This document shows positions 49,951 to 60,681 of a stretch of 64,000 nt of DNA, in pieces. This DNA comes from Mycobacterium stomatepiae. Lineage in GTDB: Bacteria; Actinomycetota; Actinomycetes; Mycobacteriales; Mycobacteriaceae. The notes beneath the pieces were generated by a model. It had not been told where the DNA came from. It did not search any database and was given only the letters and a program-made list of their open reading frames with translations. Both the position numbers and the translations under genes were made by a program. Positions within the stretch are counted from its first letter, which is position 1. Each line of letters opens with the position of its first letter. The DNA is taken from the NCBI RefSeq assembly GCF_010731715.1, contig NZ_AP022587.1:3906001-3970000 (forward strand), given 5' to 3'.

Positions 49951-50880
49951 GTGTCGAAGATCGTGACCGAGATCTCCGAAGACGAACTGGCCGGCCTCTC
50001 CGAATTCTCGCTGCTGGCCGAGAACGCCGAACAGGCCGGCGTTGCGGGTCCGCTGCCCGACGTGGAGCGGATCGACGTTGATACGCCGAACGGCACAGTC
50101 AGCACGCTGCGCTGGGGCGGCGGCGTTCCCCCGCGGATCGTCTTTCTGCACGGCGGTGGACAGAACGCCCATACCTGGGACACCGTCATCGTCGGACTGG
50201 GTGTGCCGGCACTGGCCGTGGATCTGCCCGGCCATGGCCATTCCGGCTGGCGCGAAGACGGCGATTACTCCCCGCAGCACAACGCCGACGCGGTGGCCCC
50301 GATCTTGCGCGACTTCGCACCCAATGCCGATCTGGTGGTTGGCATGTCGCTGGGCGGACTGACCGGAATCCGGGTCGGCGCGATCGCACCGGAACTGGTG
50401 CGCGAACTCGTCCTCGTCGACGTCACCCCGTCGGCGCTGCATCGCTATGCCGAGATGACCACCGAGCAACAGGGCACGGTCGCACTGGTACAGGGCGAAC
50501 GCGAGTTCCCCAGCTTCCAGGCCATGCTGGACGCGACCGTCGCCGCGGCACCACACCGCGAAGTCAAGGCACTGCGCCGGGGCGTGTTCCACAATTCACA
50601 CCGGCTCGACAACGGCAACTGGGCCTGGCGCTACGACTCCATCCGCAAGGTCCCCGATTTCGGTGATCTGTGGAACGACGTCGACGCGCTGACCGCACCC
50701 GTCACCCTGGTCCGCGGCGGTTCGTCGCCGTTCGTCACCGACGAGGACGCGGCCGAACTCACTAAGCGCGCAAGGCATTTCCGGCAGGCGCATGTCGTCG
50801 CGAACTCCGGGCACTCCGTGCAAAGCGATCAGCCCCGCGCGTTGATCGACCTGTTGAGCGGGGTCCTGCACGCACGCTGA
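49951..50880 (+). CDS. Alpha/beta-hydrolase (Rv0045c homologue)
   Basis: A 309-residue alpha/beta-hydrolase from GTG 49951, with a GTG four codons later as alternative. The oxyanion segment RIVFLHGGGQNAHTWDTV, nucleophile elbow VVGMSLGGLTGIRVGAIA, and catalytic His in ANSGHSVQSDQPRALIDL are all present, along with RRGVFHNSHRLDNGNWAWRY. The M. tuberculosis enzyme is an esterase of short acyl substrates. It lies immediately behind the DUF1214 pseudogene and 26 bases before the LLM oxidoreductase. Confidence 0.9.
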   Translation: MSKIVTEISEDELAGLSEFSLLAENAEQAGVAGPLPDVERIDVDTPNGTVSTLRWGGGVPPRIVFLHGGGQNAHTWDTVIVGLGVPALAVDLPGHGHSGWREDGDYSPQHNADAVAPILRDFAPNADLVVGMSLGGLTGIRVGAIAPELVRELVLVDVTPSALHRYAEMTTEQQGTVALVQGEREFPSFQAMLDATVAAAPHREVKALRRGVFHNSHRLDNGNWAWRYDSIRKVPDFGDLWNDVDALTAPVTLVRGGSSPFVTDEDAAELTKRARHFRQAHVVANSGHSVQSDQPRALIDLLSGVLHAR

Positions 50881-50906
50881 GAGACTGGGGCTCCTACGGT
50901 GGTCGC

Positions 50907-51689
50907 ATGACCTATCCCGTTCGCATCGGTGTCCAACTGCAGCCTCAGCACTCCCCCGAATATCGGCATATCCGCGACGCCGTGCGCCGGTGCGAAGACA
51001 TCGGGGTCGACGTCGCATTCACCTGGGATCACTTCTTCCCGCTCTACGGTGATCCCGACGGCGCGCATTTCGAATGCTGGACCGTGCTGGCGGCATGGGC
51101 CGAGCAGACATCGCGAATCGAGTTCGGCGCGCTGGTGACATGCAACTCGTATCGCAACCCGGAACTCCTGGCCGACATGGCGCGCACCGTCGACCACATT
51201 TCCGAGGGCCGGCTGATCCTGGGCATCGGATCCGGTTGGAAAGAAAAGGACTACGACGAATACGGCTATGAATTCGGCACCAAGGGCAGCCGCCTCGACG
51301 ACCTGGCCGCGGCCTTGCCCCGGATCACTTCACGGCTGACCAAACTGAATCCCGCACCGACTCGCGACATCCCGATACTGATCGGCGGCAAGGGTCCGCG
51401 AAAGACCCTTCGGCTAGTCGCCGAGTACGGCGACATCTGGCACGGCTTCACCACTGTCGACACCTACCCCGCCGCCGCGGCCGTGCTGGACGAACATTGC
51501 GCCGCCGTCGGGCGCGACCCGTCCACCATCGAGAGATCGGCCGGCGTGGACGACGGCAGCGCCGGGTTGATCGCCAACGCCGAAGGCCTTACCGCCTTGG
51601 AGGTGACGCTGCTGACGGTCGGTGTCAACGGCCCCGACTACGACCTGTCCGCGGCCGAGGCATTATGCCGCTGGCGCGACAGCCGATAG
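50907..51689 (+). CDS. F420-dependent LLM-class oxidoreductase (Rv0044c homologue)
   Basis: A 260-residue luciferase-like TIM barrel. The start MTYPVRIGVQLQPQHSPEYR, then VDVAFTWDHFFPLYGDPDGA, GALVTCNSYRNPELLADMAR and ILGIGSGWKEKDYDEYGYEF are typical of F420-binding members. It presumably reduces or oxidises an unknown substrate with F420. It follows the hydrolase closely and may share its transcript. Confidence 0.9.
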   Translation: MTYPVRIGVQLQPQHSPEYRHIRDAVRRCEDIGVDVAFTWDHFFPLYGDPDGAHFECWTVLAAWAEQTSRIEFGALVTCNSYRNPELLADMARTVDHISEGRLILGIGSGWKEKDYDEYGYEFGTKGSRLDDLAAALPRITSRLTKLNPAPTRDIPILIGGKGPRKTLRLVAEYGDIWHGFTTVDTYPAAAAVLDEHCAAVGRDPSTIERSAGVDDGSAGLIANAEGLTALEVTLLTVGVNGPDYDLSAAEALCRWRDSR

Positions 51690-51809
51690 GCCGTCATTTC
51701 GGGTTCGCCTTCAATTCATCCGGCAAACACCTTAACGAATCCGCAAATACATGAGAAACTTTTCACCGCTGATCGCTGGTGCGGAGCTGAACAGACGTGA
51801 AAGAGACTC

Positions 51810-52550
51810 ATGCCGAAGAAATATGGGGTCAAAGAGAAGGACCAGGTTGTCAACCACATCCTGAACCTGATTCTGACGGGCAGGTTACGCACCGGTGACC
51901 GGGTCGACCGCAACGAGATCGCAGTCGGTTTGGGAGTGAGTCGCGTCCCGATCCAAGAGGCTCTGATCCAACTCGAGCACGACGGCGTCGTGTCGACCCG
52001 CTACCACCGGGGCGCGTTCGTCGAGCGGTTCGACGAGGCCAGCGTGCTCGAGCATCACGAGCTTGACGGCATGCTGAACGGCATCGCCGCGGCCCGCGCC
52101 GCAACCAATCCCACGCCGCGGATCCTCGGGCAGCTCGACGCGCTGATGCGTGCGTTGCGCAGCGCGAAGGATTCCCGGGTCTTCGCCGAACTCGCCGCGG
52201 AGTACCGGCGCACCGTCAACGACGAGTACGCCGGGCCGCGCCTGCACGCCACCATCCGTGCCTCACAAGAGCTCATCCCGCACGCATTCTGGATGAGCTA
52301 CCAGAACAATCGCGGCGACGTGCTGCCCTACTACGAGGACGAAACGTCGGCGATCCAGCGGCGTGACCCGGATGCCGCGCGGGCGGCCTGCGTCGGCCGT
52401 GCCTACCTGATGGCGCAGACGATGTTGGCCGAACTGTTCCGGCGCAGAGTTTTCGAGCCGCCTGACGACGCCCGTCAGGTTGTTGCGGACCCGCTTCCGA
52501 TACTGACGGGGTCCGAGGCCGTCCGCAGCGAGCCGTCGATGGCGGTCTAA
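51810..52550 (+). CDS. GntR/FadR-type regulator (Rv0043c homologue)
   Basis: A 246-residue regulator: [63 protein letters not shown], then the helical FCD effector domain. The [12 protein letters not shown] start has a good purine-rich leader (gaaagagactc). Neighbouring genes are unrelated in function; it may control the LLM/hydrolase pair or the transporter downstream. Confidence 0.88.
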   Translation: MPKKYGVKEKDQVVNHILNLILTGRLRTGDRVDRNEIAVGLGVSRVPIQEALIQLEHDGVVSTRYHRGAFVERFDEASVLEHHELDGMLNGIAAARAATNPTPRILGQLDALMRALRSAKDSRVFAELAAEYRRTVNDEYAGPRLHATIRASQELIPHAFWMSYQNNRGDVLPYYEDETSAIQRRDPDAARAACVGRAYLMAQTMLAELFRRRVFEPPDDARQVVADPLPILTGSEAVRSEPSMAV

Positions 52551-52599
52551 ATCGTCTCTCGCCGTGACGAGTTGCCAGCCGGTCGATACGGTGGCGGTG

Positions 52600-54408
52600 A
52601 TGAACTCGTGCGAAGGCCCGCGCGCGAAGCGCGGAGCCAAGCTGTTCGGACTCGCCGCGACGATTTTGATCGTGTGCGGCCTAGTGCTGGCCGGACCCGC
52701 GGTCGCCGACAGGAATCAGTGCACACCCGCCGGGGTGGGCAGCGCGCGACCATTACCCAAGGACCTGACCACCGTCGAGGGCGGCGTCGGGCGCGACGAA
52801 AACAACACGACCGCGACGGTCGAATCACTCGATACGATCGATGTCGGCGCCCTGGGCTTGAGCACGCCCGGTGTTCTGACCGTCGGCACCCTGTCGGACG
52901 CCCCGCCGTCCGTGTGCGTCGATTCGACCGGCGTATTCACTGGTTTCGATAAGCAGCTGCTGCGGGCGATCGCAAAAAAGATTGGCCTGCAAATCCGCTT
53001 TGTCAGTACGGATTTCTCCGCGCTGCTGGCCCAAGTGGCGTCCCGGCGCTTCGACGTCGGGTCAGCCTCGGTACAGGCCACCACCGCCCGGCGTCGCACC
53101 GTCGGATTCACCAACGGCTACGACTTCGGGTACTACGCGTTGGTGGTGCCGCCCGGGTCGCCGATCAAGAGCTTCAGCGATCTGGCCGAGGGGCAGCGAA
53201 TCGGGGTCGTGCAAGGCACCGTCGAGGAGCATTACGTCGTCGACACCCTGCGCCTGCAGCCGGTGAAGTATCCCGGCTTCGCCACCGTGTACGGCAGCCT
53301 CAAGACACGCCAAATCGACGCTTGGGTCGCCCCGGCGGCGCTGGCCTCCACTCTGATGAAGGCGGGTGACCCCGCGGTGGTGGTTGCGAACGCCTTCACG
53401 CCGGGGCACTTCGTCGCCTATCCGGTGGCCAACAAGAATCTACCGCTGATCAATGCGCTCAACGCGGGCCTCGATGCCGTCATAGCCGACGGCACCTGGG
53501 CACAGCTGTATTCAGACTGGGTCCCGCGACCGCTGCCACCCGGCTGGAAACCCGGATCGAAAGCCGCCCCGACTCCGCACCTGCCTGACTTCGCCGCCAT
53601 CGCTGCAAGCCCCCACAAGCCGATGGGCCCGGTCGCAGCGAAATCTACTCTGGCGCAATTGCGCGACCAATTCCTGGACTGGGACCTCTATAAGGAAGCC
53701 ATCCCCGTTCTGCTCGAGACGGGACTGCCCAACACATTGATCCTGACCAACAGCGCCCTCGTCATCGGGCTGGTGCTCGGCATGGTGCTGGCCATGGCGG
53801 GCATGTCCAATTCCTGGTGGCTTCGCTGGCCGGCGCGGGTCTATACGGATATCTTCCGCGGCCTTCCTGAAGTGGTGATCATCCTCATCATCGGCATGGG
53901 CATCGGGCCGCTGGTGGGCGGGCTGACGAACAACGATCCCTACCCGTTGGGCATCGCCGCGCTGGGGCTGATGGCGGCCGCCTACATCGGCGAGATTCTG
54001 CGCTCGGGAATCCAGAGCATCGACGCCGGCCAGCTGGAAGCCTCGCGCGCACTGGGATTCAGCTATCCGGCCGCGATGCGACTCGTGGTGGTGCCGCAAG
54101 GCATCCGGCGCGTGCTACCCGCTTTGGTCAATCAGGCCATCGCGCTGCTGAAGGGCTCCGCACTCGTGTACTTCCTGGGCTTGGTCGCCCACCAACGCGA
54201 GCTGTTCCAAGTCGGCCGCGACCTCAACGCACAGACCGGCAACCTGTCCCCGTTGGTGGCCGCGGGCCTGTTCTATTTGTTATTGACTGTTCCGTTAACA
54301 CATTTGGTGAACCACATCGACGGACGGCTGCGCAGCGGCAGCCCTGCTGACGAGCCGGACGAATCGTCCGCGATGGTGTCCTCCACCCTCGGCCAGGGCA
54401 TGACATGA
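52600..54408 (+). CDS. Amino-acid ABC importer: fused binding protein and permease
   Basis: A 602-residue protein from ATG 52600. Secretion signal (LFGLAATILIVCGLVLAGPA), a SBP_bac_3 domain of about residues 75-320 (LTVGTLSDAPPSVCVDSTGV, FDVGSASVQATTARRRTVGF), then a membrane permease with the HAAAP-type loop YIGEILRSGIQSIDAGQLEA and VVVPQGIRRVLPALVNQAIA. Fused GlnH-GlnP architecture. Two bases after the stop begins its ATPase, now interrupted by an IS. The transporter probably cannot work unless another ATPase serves it. Confidence 0.9.
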   Translation: MNSCEGPRAKRGAKLFGLAATILIVCGLVLAGPAVADRNQCTPAGVGSARPLPKDLTTVEGGVGRDENNTTATVESLDTIDVGALGLSTPGVLTVGTLSDAPPSVCVDSTGVFTGFDKQLLRAIAKKIGLQIRFVSTDFSALLAQVASRRFDVGSASVQATTARRRTVGFTNGYDFGYYALVVPPGSPIKSFSDLAEGQRIGVVQGTVEEHYVVDTLRLQPVKYPGFATVYGSLKTRQIDAWVAPAALASTLMKAGDPAVVVANAFTPGHFVAYPVANKNLPLINALNAGLDAVIADGTWAQLYSDWVPRPLPPGWKPGSKAAPTPHLPDFAAIAASPHKPMGPVAAKSTLAQLRDQFLDWDLYKEAIPVLLETGLPNTLILTNSALVIGLVLGMVLAMAGMSNSWWLRWPARVYTDIFRGLPEVVIILIIGMGIGPLVGGLTNNDPYPLGIAALGLMAAAYIGEILRSGIQSIDAGQLEASRALGFSYPAAMRLVVVPQGIRRVLPALVNQAIALLKGSALVYFLGLVAHQRELFQVGRDLNAQTGNLSPLVAAGLFYLLLTVPLTHLVNHIDGRLRSGSPADEPDESSAMVSSTLGQGMT

Positions 54409-54695
54409 CATGACCGACACCATCCCAGAGCGTGCGTTAGTCTCGTTGGAAGCCAGGGATATTCACAAGACCCTCGGCGGGGCGAAGGTGCTGCGCGGCG
54501 TCACATTCGAAGCACCCGCGGGTACGACGGTGGCCGTCATCGGACCGTCCGGCTCGGGAAAGTCGACACTGCTGCGCGCCCTGAATCGACTCCACGAACC
54601 CGACAAGGGCGACATCCTGCTCGACGGGCGGTCGGTTCTGGACGACGATCCCGACGAACTTCGTCAGCGCATCGGCATGGTGTTCCAGCATTACT

Positions 54696-56008
54696 GGTGG
54701 ATTCAAGGTTTGGTTGCAACAGTTGTGTCTGTCGGGGTGGACAGTAGCTTGTTGAGGCGGTTGGTGGGGTTGTCCCAGTTGAAGCGTTTTCGGGGTCGTC
54801 CGTTGAGTTCGTCGGCGACGTAGGCGAGGTGTTCGGCGTCGTGCACCGAAAGGTCGGTGCCCTTTGGAAAGTATTGCCGTAGTAGGCCGTTGGTGTTCTC
54901 ATTGCTACCGCGCTGCCAGGGTGAGTGGGGATCGCAGAAGTAAACCTCGATGCCGGTGTCGATGCTGATGCGGGCGTGGTGGGCCATTTCGTGGCCTTGG
55001 TCCCAGGTCACGGTGCGGCGCAAGGTGGCGGGCAGGTCTTTGACCGCGGCGATCATGGCCTCGGCGACGGCCTCGGCGCTACGGGTATGGGGTAGGTGCA
55101 GCAGTCGGACATATCCGGTGGAACGTTCAACCAGCGTGCCGATTTGAGAGGCCTGGTCCTTGCCGATGATCAGGTCTCCTTCCCAATGGCCTGGCACGGC
55201 GCGGTCGTTAGCTTCGGCGGGCCGCTCACTGATGTTGACCATGCCTTGGATACGGCCGCGGCCGTCACCGGCGCAGGCCCGTCGGCGCGGTTTACGCAAC
55301 GCGCGCCCGGTGCGCAGGCATGTCCTCAGTTCCCGGCGCAGTTCTCCGCGCCCTTGCACGTAAAGCGCCTGGTAGATGGTTTCGTGGGACACCTGCATCT
55401 CCGGGCGGTCAGGATAGGTCGCGGTCAATACCCCGGCGATCTGTTCGGGGCTGTACTTGTTGACCAACAACGCTTGCACCTCGGCCCGCAATTGCTCACA
55501 GCGGCCCAACTTGCCGGTCTTGGGTCGACGCGCCCGTTGCTCGCTGCGCCGCTGAGCGATGCGCGCCGAGTAGCCCGACTTCGCGTCCCAACCGGCCCGG
55601 CGGGCCCCGAACCGATACCGGGCGCGATAACGGCCCACATGCCCTCGCATGACACCGTTGTGGGCAATCTCGCGCATGATCGTCGACGGCGCCCGGCCCA
55701 ACCGGCGCGCCATCGAACGGATCGACTCACCGTGCGCGGTGCCGATCATGATCTGTTCACGCTCATCCGCCGACAGCCGCGGCCGTCGCTGTCCTTGAGG
55801 CTTTGACCATCGTGGATTCACACCACCAAACCTGCGAAACCACTTGCTACCGCACGTCGCCGACACGCCGACCGCCACCCCGGCATCCTCCGAGGACCAT
55901 CCCGCAGCGATCAAATCCCAATACCGCCGCTGCACCACCAACAACTGAGGCTGACCCGTCATCAACACCCCCAACTACGAAGTGTTGCAACCACCCCTTG
56001 AACTCAAG
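54696..56008 (-). mobile_element. IS30-family insertion sequence (about 1313 bp) with 3-bp target repeat
   Basis: Flanked by ACT at 54693-54695 and 56009-56011, the duplicated target. The ends share the imperfect inverted repeat containing TTCAAGG and GGTTGCAACA, starting near each boundary. One transposase gene fills it, on the minus strand. Both broken halves of the host gene are undamaged, so the insertion is recent. IS30 elements typically duplicate 2-3 bases, consistent with this. Confidence 0.92.
54703..55962 (-). CDS. IS30-family DDE transposase
   Basis: From ATG 55962 (MTGQPQLLVVQRRYWDLIAA) a 419-residue transposase. N-terminal HTHs (GESIRSMARRLGRAPSTIMR), the middle KYSPEQIAGVLTATYPDRPE and YQALYVQGRGELRRELR, and the DDE core: first Asp in GHWEGDLIIGKDQASQIGTL, second in TVTWDQGHEM, and the Glu in SPWQRGSNENTNGLLRQYFP. 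The tail NGRPRKRFNWDNPTNRLNKL is standard. Complete, so probably active. A GTG at 55968 would add two residues. Confidence 0.93.
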   Translation of the reverse strand: MTGQPQLLVVQRRYWDLIAAGWSSEDAGVAVGVSATCGSKWFRRFGGVNPRWSKPQGQRRPRLSADEREQIMIGTAHGESIRSMARRLGRAPSTIMREIAHNGVMRGHVGRYRARYRFGARRAGWDAKSGYSARIAQRRSEQRARRPKTGKLGRCEQLRAEVQALLVNKYSPEQIAGVLTATYPDRPEMQVSHETIYQALYVQGRGELRRELRTCLRTGRALRKPRRRACAGDGRGRIQGMVNISERPAEANDRAVPGHWEGDLIIGKDQASQIGTLVERSTGYVRLLHLPHTRSAEAVAEAMIAAVKDLPATLRRTVTWDQGHEMAHHARISIDTGIEVYFCDPHSPWQRGSNENTNGLLRQYFPKGTDLSVHDAEHLAYVADELNGRPRKRFNWDNPTNRLNKLLSTPTDTTVATKP

Positions 56009-56539
56009 ACTACCTTTTCCCGCATCTAAGCATCCTCAAGAACGTGGCGCTGGCCCCGCGCAAGTTGCACGGGCTGTCCGCGGACGCGGCCAAGGAACTC
56101 GCGCTGACTCAGCTCGATCGAGTTGGCCTGAAGCACAAGGCCGGTGCCCGCCCCGGCATGTTGTCCGGTGGCCAACAGCAACGGGTTGCCATCGCCCGCG
56201 CGCTGGCGATGGCTCCACAAGTGATGTTCTTCGACGAGGCGACCTCCGCGCTGGATCCGGAGATGGTCAAGGGAGCTTTGCAGCTCATCGCCGACCTCGG
56301 CGCCAGCGGTATGACGATGATTGTGGTCACGCACGAAATGGGTTTCGCACGGTCGACATCGGACACCGTGGCGTTCATGGATCACGGCAAGGTCGTGGAA
56401 TCCGGACCACCAGAGCAGATATTCGAGGCGGCTAAGACCGAGCGGCTGCAACGATTCCTGTTCCAAGTGCTTTGACGGGCTAAAAATAGTCGCCTTAGCT
56501 ACCTTGTACCCCACCCATATCGGGTTAGACTGCCGACTT

Positions 56540-57076
56540 ATGGCGGACAGCGAATCCACCGCAGCCGAGGTGACTGAGCTTGCGGAAGGCTTGCACCGCG
56601 CGCTGTCCAAACTGTTTTCGATACTGCGGCGCGGTGACCCCAGCGGGGTGGTGGCGGGCGAATTGACCTTGGCGCAGCTGTCGATCCTGGTCACCCTGCT
56701 CGATCAAGGCCCGATCCGGATGACGGATCTGGCCGCACACGAACGGGTGCGGACTCCCACCACGACGGTGGCCATCCGCCGACTCGAGAAAATTGGATTG
56801 GTGAAACGCTCGCGCGACCCGTCCGATCTGCGGGCGGTACTCGTCGACATCACACCGCGCGGCCGTGCGGTCCACGCCGAGTCGCTGGCTAACCGGCACG
56901 CCGCCCTGGCCGCGATGCTCAGCCAACTCCCCGAGACCGACTTGGCCATGCTGACCAAGGCGCTGGCATCACTGGAACGCCTGGCTTCGGGTGAGCCGAC
57001 ATCGGGCCCTGCCGGAGGAGAATCCCCCCGCACGCAAGCGTGCGTGAAAGTACCTGGTTTCCAACGGCATTGGTGA
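56540..57076 (+). CDS. MarR-family regulator (Rv0042c homologue)
   Basis: A 178-residue MarR protein: helical N-terminus, winged HTH with RMTDLAAHERVRTPTTTVAI, RRLEKIGLVKRSRDPSDLRA and VLVDITPRGRAVHAESLANR. Intact behind the split transporter gene. The last codons overlap a perfect hairpin (57029-57044). Ligand unknown. Confidence 0.87.
   Translation: MADSESTAAEVTELAEGLHRALSKLFSILRRGDPSGVVAGELTLAQLSILVTLLDQGPIRMTDLAAHERVRTPTTTVAIRRLEKIGLVKRSRDPSDLRAVLVDITPRGRAVHAESLANRHAALAAMLSQLPETDLAMLTKALASLERLASGEPTSGPAGGESPRTQACVKVPGFQRHW
57029..57044. terminator. Short GC hairpin at the 3' end of the marR gene
   Basis: CGCACGC-aa-GCGTGCG is a perfect 7-bp stem, preceded by a run of C and followed by tgaaagtacc. 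It lies inside the last codons of the MarR gene, so its role as terminator is uncertain. Confidence 0.4.
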
Positions 57077-57095
57077 CGTCCGTAGACTGAACGTC

Positions 57096-57767
57096 ATGCC
57101 AACCGCACTCATCACCGGCGCCGGCGGCGGCATCGGTTCCGCCATCGCCGCGGCGCTGGCCCCCACCCACACGCTGCTGCTGGCCGGTCGCCCCTCCAGC
57201 CGGCTCGACGCCGTCGCGGAGCGACTCGGCGCCACCACCTTCCCCCTGGATTTGACCGACGTCGACGAAATCGAGGCCAGCTGCGAAATCGTGGACGAGC
57301 TCGACGTGCTGGTGCACAACGCCGGGGTGTCCGTGCCGGGGCGGGTCGCCGAGTCACACGTCGACCAATGGCGCGCCACCTTTAGCGTGAATGTCTTTGG
57401 GGCGGTGGCTCTTACGCTGGAACTGTTGCCCGCCCTGCGCACCGTCCGCGGTCAGGTGGTGTTCATCAACTCCGGGGCGGGACGCACGGTTTCGCCGGGG
57501 ATGGCGTCCTACTCGGCCAGCAAATTCGCGTTGCGCGCTTTCGCCGACTCGCTGCGCGTCGACGAGCCGGACCTGCGAGTCACCACGATATTCCCGGGCC
57601 GCACCGACACGGAGATGCAGCGCGACCTCGTCGCGTTCGAGGGCGGCGAGTACGACGCCGCCAACCTCTTGCGCCCCGAAACCGTCGCCGCGGCGGTCGC
57701 CCAAGCGGTCGCCACACCGCGCGACGGCCATGTCCACGAGGTGGTGTTGCGGCCGGGGCGTCGCTAG
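57096..57767 (+). CDS. SDR-family oxidoreductase
   Basis: A 223-residue short-chain dehydrogenase: MPTALITGAGGGIGSAIAAA, LVHNAGVSVPGRVAESHVDQ, INSGAGRTVSPGMASYSASK with the active-site tyrosine and lysine, and TTIFPGRTDTEMQRDLV. Classical SDR, short form. It sits between marR and the convergent leuS; 7 bases separate its stop from leuS. Substrate unknown. Confidence 0.88.
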   Translation: MPTALITGAGGGIGSAIAAALAPTHTLLLAGRPSSRLDAVAERLGATTFPLDLTDVDEIEASCEIVDELDVLVHNAGVSVPGRVAESHVDQWRATFSVNVFGAVALTLELLPALRTVRGQVVFINSGAGRTVSPGMASYSASKFALRAFADSLRVDEPDLRVTTIFPGRTDTEMQRDLVAFEGGEYDAANLLRPETVAAAVAQAVATPRDGHVHEVVLRPGRR

Positions 57768-57774
57768 CCGTCGT

Positions 57775-60681
57775 TCAGACGACCAGGTTGACCAGCCGGC
57801 CGGCGACCACGATCACCTTGCGCGGCGTGGCCCCGGCCAAGAACGCCTGGACCTTTTCATCACTCAGTGCGGCGGCTTTGAGGGTGTCGTCGTCGGCATC
57901 GGCGGCGACCACCACCCGACCCCGCACCTTCCCGTTGACCTGGACCGGATATTCGACGGTGTCGTCGACTAGATAAGCGGGGTCGGCTTGCGGGAACGGG
58001 CCGTGCACCAATGACGTGGCGTGCCCCAACCGCGACCACAACTCCTCGGCCAGGTGCGGGGCCAGCGGTGCCAGCATCAGCACCAGCGGCTCGACCGCGG
58101 CGCGGGGCACCGCGTCGCGGTGCTCTTTGGTCAGGTGGTTAGTGTACTCGATCAGCTTGGCCGCCGCGGTGTTATTCCGCAGGGCCGCATAGTCTTCCGC
58201 CACACCTTCGATGGTGCGATGCAGCACGCGTAGGGTCTCGGTGCCCAACGGCTCCTGCACATCGGCCACCCGGGATTCGCCGGTGACCTCGTCGACGACC
58301 AGCCGCCAGACTCGCTGCAAGAAGCGGTGGGCGCCGATGACGTCCTTGGTTGCCCAGGGGCGGGAGGCCTCCAGCGGCCCCATCGACATCTCGTACACCC
58401 GCAACGTGTCCGCGCCGTATTCGTCGCAAATTGCGTCGGGTGAGATCGAATTCTTCAGGCTCTTACCGATTTTGCCGAATTCCTGAAAGACTTCGATCTC
58501 GCCGTCGGATCCAGGATAGAAGAACTTGTCGTCCCGTTCGATCACGTCCTCGGCCGGGACGTAGGACCCGCGCGCATCGGTGTAGGCGAAGGCCTGGATG
58601 TAGCCCTGGTTGACCAGCTTGCGGTAAGGCTCAGCAGAGCTCACGTGACCCAAGTCGTAGAGAACCTTGTGCCAGAAACGGCAATAGAGCAGATGCAACA
58701 CCGCGTGCTCGGCGCCGCCGACGTACAAGTCCACGCCCCCGGGATCGTTCGGCCCGTGCTCGGCGGGCCGCGGGCCCATCCAGTAGGCCTCGTTTTCCCT
58801 GGCGCAGAAGCGTTCTGAGTTATGCGGATCGGTATAGCGCAGTTCGTACCACGAGCTGCCCGCCCACTGCGGCATCACGTTGGTGTCGCGGCTGTAGGGC
58901 TTCAGGCCGTCGCCGAGGTCCAGCTCGACATGCACCCAGTCGGTGGCCTTGCCCAGTGGCGGAGACGGCTCACTGTCGGCATCGTCGGGGTCGAACGACA
59001 CCGGCGAATAGTCCGGCACATCCGGCAGTTCCACTGGCAGCGCGGCCTCGCTGAGCGGGTGTGCGCGTCCATCGCTGTCATAGACGATCGGGAACGGCTC
59101 ACCCCAATACCGCTGGCGCGCGAAAAGCCAATCCCGCAGTCTGAATTCGACGCGTGCCCGGCCGCGGCCCTCGGACTCCAGGCGGGTCGTAATGGCTTCC
59201 TTGGCCGTCGCCACATCCATCCCGTCGAGGTAACCGGAGTTCACCAGGACACCGTCGCCCGCGTAGGTGGCTTGCGAAATATCGCCTCCGGCAATCACTT
59301 CGACTATCGGCAGATGCAACGCGGTGGCGAAATCCCAGTCCCGCTGGTCGTGGCCGGGGACCGCCATGATGGCCCCGGTGCCGTAGCCCGCCAACACGTA
59401 GTCGGCGATGAACATCGGGACCGGTTTGCCGTTGGCCGGATTGGTCGCGTAGCTGCCCAGAAAGACGCCGGTCTTCTCCTTGCTCTCCTGACGCTCGAGG
59501 TCCGACTTCGCTGCGATCGCGCGGCGGTAGGCCGCGACGGCTTCCGCGGGCGTGGCCGCTCCGTACGTCCAGGTGGAGTCCACGCCGTCCGGCCAAGCGT
59601 CGGCGACGAGGTCGTCCACCAGGTCATGCTCGGGAGCCAGCACCAGATACGTGGCGCCGAACAGGGTATCCGGGCGGGTGGTGAACACCTCGATGTCCAC
59701 GATGTCGCCGCGCTTCGTCGTCGCCGAAAACAACGCCTCCGCGCCGACGGAACGGCCAATCCAATTGCGCTGCATGGACTTGACCTTGTCCGGCCAGTCC
59801 AGCAGCTCCAGGTCGTCGAGCAGGCGGTCGGAATAGGCGGTGATCCGCATCATCCACTGCCGCAACCGTTTCCGGAATACCGGGAAGTTGCCGCGGTCGC
59901 TGCGGCCGTCGGCGGTTACCTCTTCGTTGGCCAGCACCGTGCCCAGCCCGGGGCACCAGTTCACCATCGAGTCAGCCCGGTACACCAGCCGGTGGCCGTC
60001 GATCACGTCGGCGCGCTCACCCGCCGACAATGTCTTCCAGTCCCGGCCGTCGTCGAGACGGCGGGCACCGGAATCGAATTCGGCAATCAGCTCGGCGATC
60101 GGGCGGGCCTTGGCGGCCGCCGTGTCGAACCACGCGTTGTAGATCTGCAGGAAGATCCACTGCGTCCACTTGTAGAACTCGACGTCGGTGGTCGAGAACG
60201 ATCGCCGACTGTCGTGTCCGAGGCCGAGCCGGCCCAGTTGCCGGCGGAAATTGACGATGTTGGCCTCGGTCCGGGTGCGCGGATGGGTGCCGGTTTGCAA
60301 CGCGTACTGCTCGGCGGGCAGCCCAAAAGCGTCAAAGCCCAAGGCGTGCAGAACATTACGGCCGATCATCCGGAAGTAGCGGGCGTATACGTCGGTCGCG
60401 ATGTAGCCCAAGGGGTGTCCGACGTGCAGCCCGTCACCCGACGGATACGGGAACATGTCCTGCACGAACAACTTGTCGGCGGGTACCGGTCCGCCGTCCG
60501 CCGGCGCCAGCGACCCGACCGGGTTGGGCACATTGAACGTCCCGAGCCGCGCCCAGTTGTCCTGCCAGGTGCCCTCGATACGCCCGGCCAGCTCCGCGGT
60601 GTAACGGAACGGCGGCGCGTCGGACTCCGTCTGAGCACCCGCAGGGTGGCTCCGAGACGAGGAGGTCGGCGATTGGGTCAC
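57775..60681 (-). CDS. leuS: Leucyl-tRNA synthetase
   Basis: A 968-residue class I synthetase from GTG 60681. HIGH-type motif in [25 protein letters not shown]-type motif in [20 protein letters not shown], editing domain ([38 protein letters not shown]) and a C-terminal domain ending [15 protein letters not shown]. Standard mycobacterial length. It charges tRNA-Leu. It diverges from mtc28 with 187 bases between. Confidence 0.97.
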   Translation of the reverse strand: MTQSPTSSSRSHPAGAQTESDAPPFRYTAELAGRIEGTWQDNWARLGTFNVPNPVGSLAPADGGPVPADKLFVQDMFPYPSGDGLHVGHPLGYIATDVYARYFRMIGRNVLHALGFDAFGLPAEQYALQTGTHPRTRTEANIVNFRRQLGRLGLGHDSRRSFSTTDVEFYKWTQWIFLQIYNAWFDTAAAKARPIAELIAEFDSGARRLDDGRDWKTLSAGERADVIDGHRLVYRADSMVNWCPGLGTVLANEEVTADGRSDRGNFPVFRKRLRQWMMRITAYSDRLLDDLELLDWPDKVKSMQRNWIGRSVGAEALFSATTKRGDIVDIEVFTTRPDTLFGATYLVLAPEHDLVDDLVADAWPDGVDSTWTYGAATPAEAVAAYRRAIAAKSDLERQESKEKTGVFLGSYATNPANGKPVPMFIADYVLAGYGTGAIMAVPGHDQRDWDFATALHLPIVEVIAGGDISQATYAGDGVLVNSGYLDGMDVATAKEAITTRLESEGRGRARVEFRLRDWLFARQRYWGEPFPIVYDSDGRAHPLSEAALPVELPDVPDYSPVSFDPDDADSEPSPPLGKATDWVHVELDLGDGLKPYSRDTNVMPQWAGSSWYELRYTDPHNSERFCARENEAYWMGPRPAEHGPNDPGGVDLYVGGAEHAVLHLLYCRFWHKVLYDLGHVSSAEPYRKLVNQGYIQAFAYTDARGSYVPAEDVIERDDKFFYPGSDGEIEVFQEFGKIGKSLKNSISPDAICDEYGADTLRVYEMSMGPLEASRPWATKDVIGAHRFLQRVWRLVVDEVTGESRVADVQEPLGTETLRVLHRTIEGVAEDYAALRNNTAAAKLIEYTNHLTKEHRDAVPRAAVEPLVLMLAPLAPHLAEELWSRLGHATSLVHGPFPQADPAYLVDDTVEYPVQVNGKVRGRVVVAADADDDTLKAAALSDEKVQAFLAGATPRKVIVVAGRLVNLVV

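Larger units (their letters stand above)
54410..56475 (+). pseudogene. Amino-acid ABC importer ATPase (GlnQ-like), split by an IS30 element
   Basis: The 5' part (54410-54695) has SLEARDIHKTLGGAKVLRGV, Walker A GPSGSGKSTLLRALNRL and the start of the Q-loop, RQRIGMVFQHY. The 3' part (56012-56475) continues LFPHLSILKNVALAPRKLHG, signature LSGGQQQRVAIARALAMAPQ, Walker B VMFFDEATSALDPEM and VVTHEMGFARSTSDTVAFMD. Removing the IS and one ACT copy restores the frame exactly (CAG CAT TAC TAC CTT TTC). The gene was intact until this insertion. Confidence 0.93.
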
